Shown here: in pieces, positions 1 through 9,044 of the stretch
Layout of the letters: each line of letters begins with the position of its first letter
How positions within the stretch are numbered: the first letter of the stretch is position 1
From: an uncultured Eubacteriales bacterium
GTDB taxonomy: Bacteria > Bacillota > Clostridia > Oscillospirales > Acutalibacteraceae
Assembly (NCBI GenBank): GCA_934630515.1
Contig: CAKTVV010000007.1
Location: 67,580-131,579, forward strand
Length of the DNA: 64,000 nt
Direction: 5' to 3'
The notes under the pieces: model-generated
Told to the model about the DNA's origin: nothing
Databases searched by the model: none
Seen by the model: the letters and a program-made list of their open reading frames with translations, nothing else
Translations under genes and position numbers: made by a program

Positions 1-2
1 AT

Positions 3-395
3 GCCCGCCATGGCGGCGGCGCTTTCTCCGGAAAAGACCCCACCAAGGTCGATCGCTCTGCCTGCTATATGGCACGCTATGCGGCGAAAAATGTCGTCGC
101 CGCCGGGCTGGCGGATCGGTGCGAGATCCAGCTGGCTTACGCCATCGGCGTGGCACACCCGGTATCCGTGCTGGTCGAAACCTTCGGCACCGGCAAAGCG
201 TCGGATGAAGCGATCACCCGGGCGGTGGAAGCGGTATTTGATTTCCGCCCCGCTGCCATCATCGATACGTTGGAGCTGCGCCGCCCCATCTACCGGCAGC
301 TGGCAGCCTACGGACACATCGGGCGGGAGGATCTGGACGTGGCTTGGGAGCGCACCGACAAGGTGGAGGCACTGAAAGCTGCCATACAAGCGTAA
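3..395 (+). CDS. metK: S-adenosylmethionine synthetase, C-terminal part (cut by window start)
   Basis: This is the last ~130 residues of S-adenosylmethionine synthetase, which makes S-adenosylmethionine from ATP and methionine in the cytoplasm. The frame is open to the window edge and starts with the family signature GGGAFSGKDPTKVDRSA, followed by YMARYAAKNVVAAGLA and the AIGVAHPVSV segment. It ends at the normal C-terminal region, so only the 5' part is missing because of the window boundary. A strong hairpin terminator follows at once. Seen: motifs and open frame. Known: these motifs are diagnostic of MetK. Confidence 0.95.
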   Translation, partial: ARHGGGAFSGKDPTKVDRSACYMARYAAKNVVAAGLADRCEIQLAYAIGVAHPVSVLVETFGTGKASDEAITRAVEAVFDFRPAAIIDTLELRRPIYRQLAAYGHIGREDLDVAWERTDKVEALKAAIQA

Positions 396-403
396 AAATA
401 CAG

Positions 404-452
404 AAAGCCCGGCGGCTCAATTCACATGAACTGAGCCGCCGGGCTGTTTTTC
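404..452. terminator. Bidirectional intrinsic terminator between metK and ligA
   Basis: A 14-bp perfect inverted repeat (AGCCCGGCGGCTCA at 406-419, complement at 432-445) is followed by GTTTTT on the plus strand. On the minus strand the stem is followed by a weaker T-rich run. It ends both convergent genes. Confidence 0.9.
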
Positions 453-457
453 TGCCC

Positions 458-2437
458 TTATTCTAGCATCCGAAGAAACTGCTCCTCGTCGATGACCGGA
501 ACACCTAACTGATTTGCTTTATCCAGCTTACTGCCGGCTTCCTCGCCTGCCAGCACATAGGTGGTCTTTTTCGAGACACTGCCGGATGCCTTACCGCCCC
601 GTTGCTCGATCAGCGCCTGCGCCTCGCTGCGCTTAAGGGTAGGCAGCGTACCGGTCAGCACAAAGGTCATCCCGGCAAACCGGTCATCCACCCGCTGCTG
701 CCGGGCGGTCATGTTCACTCCACGCAGCCGCAGCTGCTCCACTAAATGGCGAGAGGGCGGCAGCCGGAAAAAGTCCACCACGCTCTGCGCCATGACGGAG
801 CCGAACCCGTCAATCGCTCCGATCTCCTCCACCGAAGCTGCCATCACTGCATCCATCGAGCCGAAATGCGCCGCCAGCAGCTTAGCTGCTTTCTCACCGA
901 TATGACGGATGCCCAGACCGTAGATCACCCGATACAGATCATTTTCCTTGGAGGTCTCCAGCGCAGCCAACAGTTTATCCGCCGACTTTTCCCCCAGACC
1001 CTCCAGACCACTGAGCTGCTCTCGAGTCATAGTGTAAAGGTCATAGACCTCACAGACAATTCCGGCATTGACCAGCAGCTCCAGCACCGCCGATCCCAAG
1101 CCGTCGATGTCCATGGCATCCTTGGAGGTAAAATGGATCAGATGCCGCACCCGTTGGGCAGGGCATTCCGGGTTGACGCAGCGCAGATCCGCCTCGTCCT
1201 CCTCCCGCACCGCCGGCTGCCCGCAGGAGGGGCATACCGTCGGCAGCTGATACGGCACACCGTCGGGTACATGATGCACTACCCGCACGACCTCCGGGAT
1301 GATCTCGCCTGCCTTACGCATGGCGACGGTATCGCCGATGCACAGTGCTTTCTCATCGATAAAATTCTGATTATGCAGGGTCGCCCGGCTGACCGTCGTG
1401 CCCGCCAGCGTCACCGGATCAAAGATACCCGTAGGCGTCAGCACACCGGTGCGCCCCACGTTGACCTCCACCGCTCGCAGCGCCGTTTCCTTTTCCTCCG
1501 GCGGATATTTGAACGCCACCGCCCACTTAGGAAATTTCGCCGTGCTGCCCATCGTCTCCCGCTGTGCAAAGCTATCCACCTTTACAACAGCACCATCGAT
1601 ATCGTAGGACAGCTTCGGACGGCTTTCCCCAATCTGGCGAATCTTCTCCAGTGCTTCTTCAATGGAAGAGGTCACCAAATAGCCGGGAATGACCGGAAAA
1701 CCCAGCTCCTGCATCCGTCGCAGGGAATCGGCGTGGCTGACAACCGTTTCTCCCTCGATGAGCTGCATATTGAATACAAAAATCGACAAATTCCGGCGAC
1801 CAACCACAGCAGCATCCTTTTGCCTTAGGGTTCCGGCAGCGGAATTACGGGGGTTTTTGAACGGTTTTTCTCCGTTTTCCTCCTGCCGGCGCACCAGAGC
1901 CGCAAAGCTTTCCCGGGGCATATATACCTCTCCCCGGACGATAAGCCGCTCCACCGGTTCGGTCAGCGTTTGGGGGATATCCCGAATTTGCCGCAGATTG
2001 GCGGACACGTCCTCGCCCACTGCTCCGTCGCCCCGGGTAGCACCCCGATAAAACTTGCCTATTCGGTATTCGATCGCCACCGACAGACCGTCGATCTTCG
2101 GCTCCACCACATAGACCGGCTCCGGGACCGTTTCCCGCACCCGGGCGTCGAACGCCAGCACCTCCTCCTCGGAGAATACATCCTGCAGGCTGCCCAGCGG
2201 CACCTCGTGCGTCACCGGTGCAAAAGAACTGGACAGTTCCCCATGCACCCGCTGGGTATAGGAATCCGCCGTGATCAGCTGGGGATACTGCTCCTCCAGC
2301 TGCCGCAGCTCCCGAGTCAGAGCGTCAAAGGCATCGTCCTCGATCTCCGGCGCATCCTCGTCATAATAGCGGCGGCTGTGGTAGTCGATCTGCTCCCGCA
2401 GCGCCAGCACACGGGCGGCGGCTTCTTCCAGATTCAT
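458..2437 (-). CDS. ligA: NAD-dependent DNA ligase LigA
   Basis: NAD+-dependent DNA ligase (659 aa, close to the ~670 usual for the family), which seals nicks in replication and repair. Visible in order: an N-terminal Ia domain with the YYDEDAPEIEDDAFDAL segment, the adenylation motif KIDG with the nucleotide-accepting Lys at about residue 114, the OB fold, a four-cysteine zinc finger (C402, C405, C420, C425), helix-hairpin-helix repeats (GLEGLGEKSADKLL, GLGIRHIGEKAAKLL), and a C-terminal BRCT domain from ~587. The ATG has a good GGAGG site 7 bases upstream. It is the last gene of the alaS-HIT-exonuclease-yunB-ligA run, 21 bp after yunB. Confidence 0.97.
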   Translation of the reverse strand: MNLEEAAARVLALREQIDYHSRRYYDEDAPEIEDDAFDALTRELRQLEEQYPQLITADSYTQRVHGELSSSFAPVTHEVPLGSLQDVFSEEEVLAFDARVRETVPEPVYVVEPKIDGLSVAIEYRIGKFYRGATRGDGAVGEDVSANLRQIRDIPQTLTEPVERLIVRGEVYMPRESFAALVRRQEENGEKPFKNPRNSAAGTLRQKDAAVVGRRNLSIFVFNMQLIEGETVVSHADSLRRMQELGFPVIPGYLVTSSIEEALEKIRQIGESRPKLSYDIDGAVVKVDSFAQRETMGSTAKFPKWAVAFKYPPEEKETALRAVEVNVGRTGVLTPTGIFDPVTLAGTTVSRATLHNQNFIDEKALCIGDTVAMRKAGEIIPEVVRVVHHVPDGVPYQLPTVCPSCGQPAVREEDEADLRCVNPECPAQRVRHLIHFTSKDAMDIDGLGSAVLELLVNAGIVCEVYDLYTMTREQLSGLEGLGEKSADKLLAALETSKENDLYRVIYGLGIRHIGEKAAKLLAAHFGSMDAVMAASVEEIGAIDGFGSVMAQSVVDFFRLPPSRHLVEQLRLRGVNMTARQQRVDDRFAGMTFVLTGTLPTLKRSEAQALIEQRGGKASGSVSKKTTYVLAGEEAGSKLDKANQLGVPVIDEEQFLRMLE

Positions 2438-2458
2438 GGTGGTTCCTCCGATTTCGGG

Positions 2459-3145
2459 TCAGTCTACCTGCCCGTAGTTGAATATTTTCCCGGGAATGTC
2501 ATCATCGTCGTCATATACCTGCGTCAGCGTATCCGGCACCTTGCCCAGCAGCACGCTTTCTGCCACCGGAAAAGAGCTGTCCAGCGATACGGTGGAACGT
2601 CCCGCCGAGGTCACCACACACAGACTCACCTGCAGATTGACCAGCACCCGATACATGCTCTGGTTGATGCCGGTAGACTCCAGCGACGACGAGGAGGAGG
2701 ACAGCACCGTGGCCGTTACGCTCATAGGAAACCGCCACACCGGTCCCCATCCGCTCAATGCCTCCGGACCGCACAGCGTCCCTAACGGCACATCGGCGCT
2801 GACCGTAGCCATACCCTCCATCGCTTCCATGATATAGCTTCCCACATCGGTGCGGATCGTATTCACGGCGGCGGTATCCGCTACCACCGCCGCCACCGTC
2901 TGATTTTCGCCGTAGGTCACATGGATCATGCTGCGGCACAGCTCCGCCTGCTCGGTAAGTACCCGACTGAACGCCGCATTGACCTGTTGCTCAGCGATCC
3001 ACAGTGCCTGACTCTCGGCAAAGGTCAGCACCGCCGCCCGACAATGGAGCAGCAGTGCTGCCGCAGCAACCAGCAAAGCCAGCAGCACGGCGAACAAACG
3101 CCGTCGTCCCGAACCCGTTCGCATTCTTCGCCGCCTGTGCCGCAT
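2459..3145 (-). CDS. yunB: Sporulation protein YunB
   Basis: Homologue of YunB, a mother-cell sporulation protein of unknown biochemical function (in Bacillus subtilis a sigE-dependent gene). The protein has an Arg-rich N-terminus, one membrane segment (about residues 17-38, LFAVLLALLVAAAALLLHC) and an extracytoplasmic domain. Family traits are the GINQSMYRVLVNLQV strand and the late SFPVAESVLLGKVPDT motif. The ATG at 3145 is preferred over a GTG three codons earlier because GAGGTGAGG lies just upstream of it. It sits between the exonuclease gene and ligA. Its presence is evidence that the host forms spores. Confidence 0.88.
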   Translation of the reverse strand: MRHRRRRMRTGSGRRRLFAVLLALLVAAAALLLHCRAAVLTFAESQALWIAEQQVNAAFSRVLTEQAELCRSMIHVTYGENQTVAAVVADTAAVNTIRTDVGSYIMEAMEGMATVSADVPLGTLCGPEALSGWGPVWRFPMSVTATVLSSSSSSLESTGINQSMYRVLVNLQVSLCVVTSAGRSTVSLDSSFPVAESVLLGKVPDTLTQVYDDDDDIPGKIFNYGQVD

Positions 3146-3204
3146 ATACCTCACCTCGCCCCAGCCTATGAGGAGGGGCTGTACAGGGTGCGCACTTTAC
3201 AGGA

Positions 3205-4089
3205 CTATGCTTGAGTCTCGGCGGCGGTTGCCAGAGCCGCTTCTTCTGTCGGCGGCAGCTTCTCCGCCAGCTTTTTGCGGCATTCCACGCCCTCATATTT
3301 CTGGCGGAACTGCACCCGCCCCCGGTATTCCTTATGGCAGGCTTTACAGCTGAAATCAGCGCAGAATGCCCGGCAGCGAAACCGCCACTGCTCCTTGCGC
3401 TTCAGCTCACGCCCGCATTCCGGACAGGAAAAATGCAGCTCGCTGCGCTTGACCAGCGGGTCGTCAATATCGCTGAGGATCACCGTCTTAAAGGTAATCC
3501 GACGGTAAAACTCTTCATCCACCCGCCGGATTGCCGCCTGAAACGTCTCCGGCTCGTACACCTTCTGCAGAATCTGTGCCGTGAGACGGCTATCATCCAA
3601 CGCCCGGTGCAGAGACATATCGTCCTCCGGGATCCCCAGCAGCTCGCCGGCACGGGCCAGCCCGACCTGTCCGCCGGTCACCCCCATGCGAGCCTGCGCA
3701 TAGGCTTGGAGATCCATATAGTATTCCAGCCCCGGCACCTCCTGCCGATGGAAGAAAAACCGGCAGTTCTCCATCATCACCAGGAGATCGGTAGTGCTCC
3801 AGGTCAGATACACCGCCGGCTCCGCTCCGGCGAATACCCGCAGCTGCTCCAACAGCCCGGCAAAGGTGGTGCCATCCTCCAGATCCTCCGGCTTAATATT
3901 CGTCAAGTCGGTGACGATGTCGGACAGCTTTTTGCTCACCACCGGACGCACATTTGCCTGAAAGGTATCCACAAGCTCCATGCGCGCATTCAGGCGCACA
4001 GCGCCCACCTCGATGATCTCGTTAAAGTAACCGTGCGCCTTACGGGAGTAGCCGCCATTCCATTCCAGATCAATAACAATATACTGCAT
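3205..4089 (-). CDS. DEDD-family 3'-5' exonuclease with C-terminal zinc ribbon
   Basis: Predicted DnaQ/KapD-like exonuclease. The first DEDD motif (VIDLEW, D7 and E9) lies at the extreme N-terminus, and the third and fourth are recognisable around LHRALDDSRLTAQIL (HxAxxD form), so the exonuclease domain covers roughly residues 1-185. The C-terminal third is a cysteine-rich module (CPEC, then CRAFC and CKAC) that looks like a zinc ribbon and is not part of the basic fold. The ATG at 4089 is chosen because the protein then begins MQYIVIDLEW and the start falls 4 nt after the HIT stop codon. Substrate (DNA or RNA) cannot be told from sequence. Confidence 0.8.
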   Translation of the reverse strand: MQYIVIDLEWNGGYSRKAHGYFNEIIEVGAVRLNARMELVDTFQANVRPVVSKKLSDIVTDLTNIKPEDLEDGTTFAGLLEQLRVFAGAEPAVYLTWSTTDLLVMMENCRFFFHRQEVPGLEYYMDLQAYAQARMGVTGGQVGLARAGELLGIPEDDMSLHRALDDSRLTAQILQKVYEPETFQAAIRRVDEEFYRRITFKTVILSDIDDPLVKRSELHFSCPECGRELKRKEQWRFRCRAFCADFSCKACHKEYRGRVQFRQKYEGVECRKKLAEKLPPTEEAALATAAETQA

Positions 4090-4093
4090 ACGG

Positions 4094-4426
4094 TCAGCCC
4101 ATCTCGCCCAGCGTACGTCCACCCAGCAGGTGGAAGTGCAGATGCTGCACCGACTGCCCGGCAGCGGCGCCGTTATTCGTCACCACCCGGTAATCGGTCA
4201 CCCCCAGAGAAGCGGCGATTTCCGGAATCTTAGCGAAAATATGCGCCACCACGGCGGCGTTGTCCGCCGTCAGCGCCCGTACCCCGTCCAGATGGGTCTT
4301 GGGAATCAGCAGCACATGCACCGGTGCTTTCGGTTCGATATCCCGAAACGCCAGCATCTGGTCATCCTCATATACCTTTTGGGAGGGGATCTCCCCGGCG
4401 GCTATCTTACAAAACAGACAATCCAT
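4094..4426 (-). CDS. HIT-family nucleotide hydrolase (HINT-like)
   Basis: Small histidine-triad protein of about 110 residues. It opens with the typical DCLFCKIAAGEIPS and ends with the triad motif QHLHFHLLGGR (HxHxH). HIT/HINT proteins hydrolyse purine phosphoramidates and other nucleotide conjugates in the cytoplasm. The ATG at 4426 is preferred over an in-frame GTG at 4435, since AAAGGA sits too close to the GTG. It lies between alaS and the exonuclease gene in the same tight run. Short and fully typical of its family. Confidence 0.93.
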   Translation of the reverse strand: MDCLFCKIAAGEIPSQKVYEDDQMLAFRDIEPKAPVHVLLIPKTHLDGVRALTADNAAVVAHIFAKIPEIAASLGVTDYRVVTNNGAAAGQSVQHLHFHLLGGRTLGEMG

Positions 4427-4456
4427 CGTCCGCACATCCTTTCCTTACGGTTTGGT

Positions 4457-7111
4457 TCAGCCATTCACCATACCGGCGACGGCGTCCGCAGCGGCAGCCA
4501 CCACGGCGTCCGCCTTATCCACCTCTTTGCCGCCTGCCATAGCGGAATCCGGGCGCCCGCCGCCCTTACCGCCGCAGACCGCTGCGATCTGCCTGACAAT
4601 ATTGCCGGCATGGACGCCCGCTGCCACAGCCGACTTGGTAGCGGTCGCCAGAATGCTCACCTTGTCCTCATGGACGGTCACCAGCACCACGACGCCCTCG
4701 CCCAGCGTATCCCGCATCCGGTCGCCCAGCTCCCGCAGTGCCGCCGTATCTAGATCCGGCACCCGCACCGCCAGCAGCTTCACATCGCCGATCTGCTGCA
4801 CCTGATCCGCCACATCGCCCAGCGCACTTTGCGCCATCTCGTTTTTCAGCGATTCATTTTCGGCGGTCAGCTCCCGGAGCTGCCCCTGCAGATGGGACAC
4901 CCGCTCCTCAATATCGGTCTCCTTACATTTCAACGCGCCGGCAATATGCGCCAGCCGCTGCTCCAGCCCGGCATAGTACGCCACCACATTATCTCCGGTC
5001 AGCGCCTCGATGCGGCGTACACCGGCGGCTATACCGCTCTCGCTCACCAGCTTGAACAGGCGAATCTCCCCGGTATGGGACACATGAGTGCCGCCGCACA
5101 GTTCCTTGGAAAAATCGCCCATGGTCACCACCCGGACATGGTCGCCGTATTTTTCACCGAACAGCGCCATAGCGCCGGACTTTTTAGCCTCATCCACCGT
5201 CATCACAGTGGTGACCACCGGCAGATCGGCGGCGATTTTTTCATTCACCAGGGCCTCCACCTGCGCCAGCTCCTCCGCCGTCATCGCCTGGAAATGTGCG
5301 AAGTCGAACCGCAGCCGCTGCGGGGTCACCAGCGAGCCCTTTTGCTCCACATGGCTGCCCAGCACCTCACGCAGCGCTTTTTGCAGCAGGTGCGTAGCGC
5401 TGTGGTTGCAGCAGGAGGCGGCACGGGCAGCCGCATCCACCCGCAGGGTGACCGGCTCATCCACACGCAGCATACCGGTGGTCATCACGCCGACATGCCC
5501 CACCTTGCCGCCCCGCAGCTTGATAGTCTCCTCTACCCGGAAGGTGCCATCCTTGCCCTCGATCACACCGATGTCGCCCTCCTGACCGCCCATGGTGGCA
5601 TAGAAAGGCGTCACGGCGGTAAACACCGTGCCCCGCTGTCCCTCGGTCAGCGCCTCGGTCAGCTCGGTCTCCCCCGCCAGCACCGTGATGCGGTCGGTCA
5701 GCTCCAGCTTATCATAGCCGTCAAACTGTGTTGTCACCGCAGCGTCGATCTGATCGTATACAGTAGCATCAGCGCCCATGTAGTTGGTGACCTCACGGGA
5801 TTCCCGGGCACGGGTGCGCTGCTTTTCCATCTCCGCCTTGAAGCCGTCCTCGTCGATACCGTAGCCCTTTTCCTCGAGGATCTCCTTTGTCAGATCCACC
5901 GGGAAGCCATAGGTATCGTACAGCTTAAACACATCGGCGCCGTCCAGCACCGTTTTGCCGGCAGTCTTCAGCCCATCCTCCAGCTCCGCCAAAATGCGCA
6001 GGCCCTGATCGATGGTCTTGTTGAACTGCGTTTCCTCGTTGGTCAGCACCTTAAAGATGAAGTCCTTCTTCTCCTCCAGCTCCGGATAACCGTCCTTGGA
6101 GCCGTCGATCACCGTACCGCTGAGCGCCGCCAGGAACTGCCCCTCAATCCCCAGCAGACGACCATGACGAGCCGCCCGACGGATCAGACGGCGCAGCACA
6201 TAGCCCCGCCCCTCGTTGGTGGGCATGATGCCGTCGGAGATCATAAAGGTAGCCGAGCGAATATGGTCGGTGATCAGCCGGATAGACACATCGTCCTCAT
6301 GCTGTTCACCATAGGTCTTATGCGCCAGATCGCACACATGCTGCCGCAGGGCGCAGAGGGTATCCACATCGAAGATGGAATCCACATCCTGCACCACCAC
6401 CGCCAGCCGCTCCAGCCCCATGCCGGTGTCGATATTCTTCTGTTTCAGCGTGGTGTAGTGTCCTTCCCCGTCATTCTCAAACTGGGTAAAGACGTTATTC
6501 CACACCTCCATATACCGGTCGCAATCGCAGCCCACCGTGCAGCCGGGCTTGCCGCAGCCGTACTTTTCACCTCGGTCGTAGTAAATCTCCGAGCAGGGGC
6601 CGCAGGGACCGGCGCCATGCTCCCAGAAATTATCCTCCTTGCCGAACTTATAGATCCGCTCGGCGGGGATACCGATCTCTTTATTCCAGATGTCGAACGC
6701 CTCGTCATCCTCCAGATAAACAGACGGATACAGCCGGTCGGCGTCCAGCCCCACGACCTCCGTCAGAAATTCCCACGACCAGTGGATGGCGTCGCGCTTA
6801 AAATAATCGCCGAAGGAGAAATTGCCCAGCATCTCAAAAAAGGTGCCGTGGCGGGCTGTCTTGCCCACATTCTCAATGTCGCCGGTGCGAATGCACTTCT
6901 GGCAGGTCGTCACCCGCCGCCGGGGCGGGATCTCGGCGCCGGTAAAATACGGCTTTAAGGGGGTCATGCCGGCGTTGATTAGCAGCAGACTCTTGTCGTT
7001 GTGGGGGATCAGCGAAAAGCTGGGCAGGCGCAGGTGTCCTTTGCTTTCAAAGAAGGAGAGGTACATCTCCCGCAGCTCGTTGACCCCGTATTTCTTTCGT
7101 TCGTTTGCCAT
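4457..7111 (-). CDS. alaS: Alanyl-tRNA synthetase
   Basis: Class II alanyl-tRNA synthetase of about 884 residues, the usual bacterial length. The catalytic domain starts with GVNELREMYLSFFESKGHL, followed by the tRNA-recognition region, the editing domain with NHSATHLL and CGGTHVSHTGE (zinc-binding His/Cys positions), a coiled-coil stretch, and the C-Ala domain ending in the GGGRPDSAMAGG signature. The ATG at 7111 has an AAAGGA site upstream; the in-frame extension beyond it runs into the T-box terminator and is not coding. Expression should be controlled by uncharged tRNA-Ala through the leader just upstream. First gene of the alaS-ligA transcription unit. Confidence 0.97.
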   Translation of the reverse strand: MANERKKYGVNELREMYLSFFESKGHLRLPSFSLIPHNDKSLLLINAGMTPLKPYFTGAEIPPRRRVTTCQKCIRTGDIENVGKTARHGTFFEMLGNFSFGDYFKRDAIHWSWEFLTEVVGLDADRLYPSVYLEDDEAFDIWNKEIGIPAERIYKFGKEDNFWEHGAGPCGPCSEIYYDRGEKYGCGKPGCTVGCDCDRYMEVWNNVFTQFENDGEGHYTTLKQKNIDTGMGLERLAVVVQDVDSIFDVDTLCALRQHVCDLAHKTYGEQHEDDVSIRLITDHIRSATFMISDGIMPTNEGRGYVLRRLIRRAARHGRLLGIEGQFLAALSGTVIDGSKDGYPELEEKKDFIFKVLTNEETQFNKTIDQGLRILAELEDGLKTAGKTVLDGADVFKLYDTYGFPVDLTKEILEEKGYGIDEDGFKAEMEKQRTRARESREVTNYMGADATVYDQIDAAVTTQFDGYDKLELTDRITVLAGETELTEALTEGQRGTVFTAVTPFYATMGGQEGDIGVIEGKDGTFRVEETIKLRGGKVGHVGVMTTGMLRVDEPVTLRVDAAARAASCCNHSATHLLQKALREVLGSHVEQKGSLVTPQRLRFDFAHFQAMTAEELAQVEALVNEKIAADLPVVTTVMTVDEAKKSGAMALFGEKYGDHVRVVTMGDFSKELCGGTHVSHTGEIRLFKLVSESGIAAGVRRIEALTGDNVVAYYAGLEQRLAHIAGALKCKETDIEERVSHLQGQLRELTAENESLKNEMAQSALGDVADQVQQIGDVKLLAVRVPDLDTAALRELGDRMRDTLGEGVVVLVTVHEDKVSILATATKSAVAAGVHAGNIVRQIAAVCGGKGGGRPDSAMAGGKEVDKADAVVAAAADAVAGMVNG

Positions 7112-7127
7112 GATGCGGTCATTCCTT

Positions 7128-7380
7128 TCTTTCCGGGTGAACGCAAAAAGAGCCCCATCCCCATGGGACGGAAGCTCCGTGGTACCACCCAAATTGCACC
7201 GTCCGGAGACAGTGCCGCTTTTATCCCTTTAACGCAGGGGCTACGCCGCCATTCATCACAGCGGAACTCGGGAGCGGCTCACCTCTTTCCGGCGCAGGGG
7301 TCTCTCAGCGAAGCAGCAGCTCCGACCCCATTCTCTGCCCACCGACCGAAAGGCTTCTTCTCCGTCGCAGTCTTTAACAG
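7128..7380 (-). promoter_or_regulatory. T-box leader (alanine) of alaS
   Basis: On the minus strand the leader carries the T-box core GGGTGGTACCACGG (forward 7177-7190), which pairs with the tRNA 3' end. The terminator alternative follows directly (stem between GAGCTTCCGTCCC and GGGATGGGGCTC, then TTTTT, forward 7146-7178). Further upstream there is a GGGGTC/GACCCC distal stem with AGAGA-type elements, as in stem I. Alanine codons (GCC, GCT) occur in the 3' side of stem I, but the exact specifier loop was not resolved by hand. Position before alaS and the core motif make the assignment firm. Confidence 0.93.
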
Positions 7381-7385
7381 AGACT

Positions 7386-7414
7386 AGTATAGAGCATTTT
7401 CACCGATTTGTCAA
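7386..7414 (-). promoter_or_regulatory. Promoter of the alaS T-box transcript
   Basis: On the minus strand, TTGACA (7414-7409), a 17-nt spacer and TATACT (7391-7386). Near-consensus housekeeping promoter placed just before the T-box stem I. Confidence 0.9.
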
Positions 7415-7468
7415 CGAATTTTTCCGATCCGGTTACAAAACTGTCATGTATCAATTTTGTCATACTTC

Positions 7469-7498
7469 TTGACATTCTTCCCCTGTTTTTGCTACACT
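7469..7498 (+). promoter_or_regulatory. Promoter of the small membrane protein gene
   Basis: TTGACA (7469-7474), an 18-nt spacer and TACACT (7493-7498), 25 nt before the start codon of the gene at 7523. The start is therefore close to the 5' end of the mRNA. Confidence 0.75.
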
Positions 7499-7522
7499 GA
7501 AGAGCGCAAAGGAGGGGAAACT

Positions 7523-8158
7523 ATGGAGAAAAAGCACAAGCGGCCGACGACGCTGATCCGTCTGCTACTGATCCTGTCCGGCATCGGCGCCTTATTCGAG
7601 GCGAATACGCACAACATAACTCTGCCAAAGTATATCCAATTAGAAGCCTACCGATTTGCCATTCAGGTTTCGGAAGCCATCGGCTGCCTGTTTCTGTTTG
7701 CAGGCATCGTCCTGCTGCTGGTACACACGTTCTATCCCGAAAAGAAGCTATGGCCGACGGTTGGCTATGGACTGATGGCGTTTCGGTTGATCCCGATGGT
7801 TTTTCGGGCTATCCAAGATGTGTACCTTTATAAGACTGCCTTTTGCACACCGGACACCGCTTCCGATGTGCGGTTGGTGCTGGCGCTGCTTTTCGAGGGG
7901 TCGCTGGTGTTTCTCGCTGTGTTTCTAGTCATTGCCGCCTATCGGCAGCGGGCGTATCCCGTTCCGGTCATAGTCATCGGCGGTTTGTGGGGGCTCTATG
8001 ATCTGATCGGCTTGGGCTATACCATCTATACCGATATCCGGTGGACTCACCTGCTCCGCCACTGGCAGGATTGGGTGATCTGTGCGGCACATCTCTGTCT
8101 TTTGGCGAGCGTCATTCTGCTTCAACGGCGGCAAAAAGCAGCCTTGATGTCGGAATAA
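7523..8158 (+). CDS. Multi-pass membrane protein of unknown function
   Basis: Unrecognised protein of 211 residues. It has a basic cytoplasmic N-terminus (MEKKHKRP) and about six hydrophobic segments, for example LIRLLLILSGIGALF, AIGCLFLFAGIVLLLV, LVLALLFEGSLVFLAVFLVIAA, VIVIGGLWGLYDLIGLGYTI and the last near VICAAHLCLLASVILL. No catalytic motif is visible. The ATG at 7523 follows an excellent AAAGGAGGGG site, which excludes the upstream in-frame start. It is a single-gene unit with its own promoter and a strong terminator. Membrane location is clear; function is unknown. Confidence 0.8.
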   Translation: MEKKHKRPTTLIRLLLILSGIGALFEANTHNITLPKYIQLEAYRFAIQVSEAIGCLFLFAGIVLLLVHTFYPEKKLWPTVGYGLMAFRLIPMVFRAIQDVYLYKTAFCTPDTASDVRLVLALLFEGSLVFLAVFLVIAAYRQRAYPVPVIVIGGLWGLYDLIGLGYTIYTDIRWTHLLRHWQDWVICAAHLCLLASVILLQRRQKAALMSE

Positions 8159-8161
8159 CCG

Positions 8162-8213
8162 CAAAAAGCGAGACCTGAACACGGTTTTTCCGTGCCGCAG
8201 GTCTCGCTTTTTG
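8162..8213. terminator. Bidirectional intrinsic terminator
   Basis: Perfect 16-bp inverted repeat, CAAAAAGCGAGACCTG at 8162-8177 with its complement at 8198-8213. T-runs lie on both sides, so it can stop the membrane-protein gene and the converging M23 gene. Confidence 0.9.
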
Positions 8214-8269
8214 CCCCTCTGACCGGTTCCGCCGCAAGGCTGCGGTGGGATTCCGAGGGCGGGCAGCCC

Positions 8270-8995
8270 TTATTCCTCCGGTGTTTTTTCCTGCTGATAC
8301 CGCACTTCCCGACCGATCGCCTCCACCGGGTTGACCAGCGTATCGTCGATCGCCAGCTCCAAATGCAGGTGGGGCGCCTGTGCGCTCTCACAGGGGATCT
8401 CCCCCAGCTTACCGATGGTTTCGCCCACCTTGACGGTATCGCCCGGCTTGACCGAGGCTGTAATGCCGCAATACCGGGATACTACCCCCACACCATGGTC
8501 GATCTCCACCACACCGCCCCACAGGGGATCGTCGGCGGTGACCGTTTTCACCGTGCCGTCCGCCAATGCCTTTATGGGTTGCTCCTTTTCCCCGGCAAAG
8601 TCCACGCCCTCATGCACCCGCCAGTCGCCCATCGTCACAGAATATGCGGGGGCAGTACCGCTATATGCCTGCTGCACGAGATTTCCCATAGGCAGCACAT
8701 ATAAATCCGCTGCCTTAGGAGCGGCTGTGGTGGTTGTGGTGGGCGCCGCCGTCGAGGTCGTGGTGGTCGTTTTTCGCTCGTCTGGCTGGTCGCTGACCAC
8801 CTGCCCCACCGGCTGATTGTCAGAGGGCGTGGACGGCTCCTTGGGGCGCTCGCTGACAAACAGCGTCTGTCCGAATGTGGCAGCGGCGATGCCGCCTATT
8901 GCCAGCAGACACACCGCCAGCGCCACATAAAAGCCCTTGCCGCTGATAAAATGCTTAAACCGGGATGGACCCCGGAGAGGGGATTTGCTTTCCAT
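8270..8995 (-). CDS. spoIIQ: SpoIIQ-like M23 peptidase-fold membrane protein
   Basis: Membrane-anchored LytM/M23 protein of 241 residues. It has a short cytoplasmic N-terminus, one membrane segment (about 22-41), a Thr/Ala/Pro-rich linker (~73-93) and an M23 domain. Both metal-ligand motifs are kept: HEGVD (HxxxD) and HLHLE (HxH). This fits the clostridial form of SpoIIQ, the forespore protein that engages SpoIIIAH in the engulfment channel; clostridial versions, unlike that of Bacillus, often keep the zinc ligands. The upstream sigF/sigG-like promoter supports sporulation use. A general cell-wall endopeptidase is the alternative. Confidence 0.75.
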   Translation of the reverse strand: MESKSPLRGPSRFKHFISGKGFYVALAVCLLAIGGIAAATFGQTLFVSERPKEPSTPSDNQPVGQVVSDQPDERKTTTTTSTAAPTTTTTAAPKAADLYVLPMGNLVQQAYSGTAPAYSVTMGDWRVHEGVDFAGEKEQPIKALADGTVKTVTADDPLWGGVVEIDHGVGVVSRYCGITASVKPGDTVKVGETIGKLGEIPCESAQAPHLHLELAIDDTLVNPVEAIGREVRYQQEKTPEE

Positions 8996-9044
8996 GATTG
9001 CCGTGCCTCCTCTGTATCGGTTCTTCTGTTTTTCGGCTCACAGA

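Noticed and set aside
4829..6958. Plus-strand frame of 709 codons opposite alaS
   Set aside because: alaS is certain, and the antisense frame has no recognisable domain.
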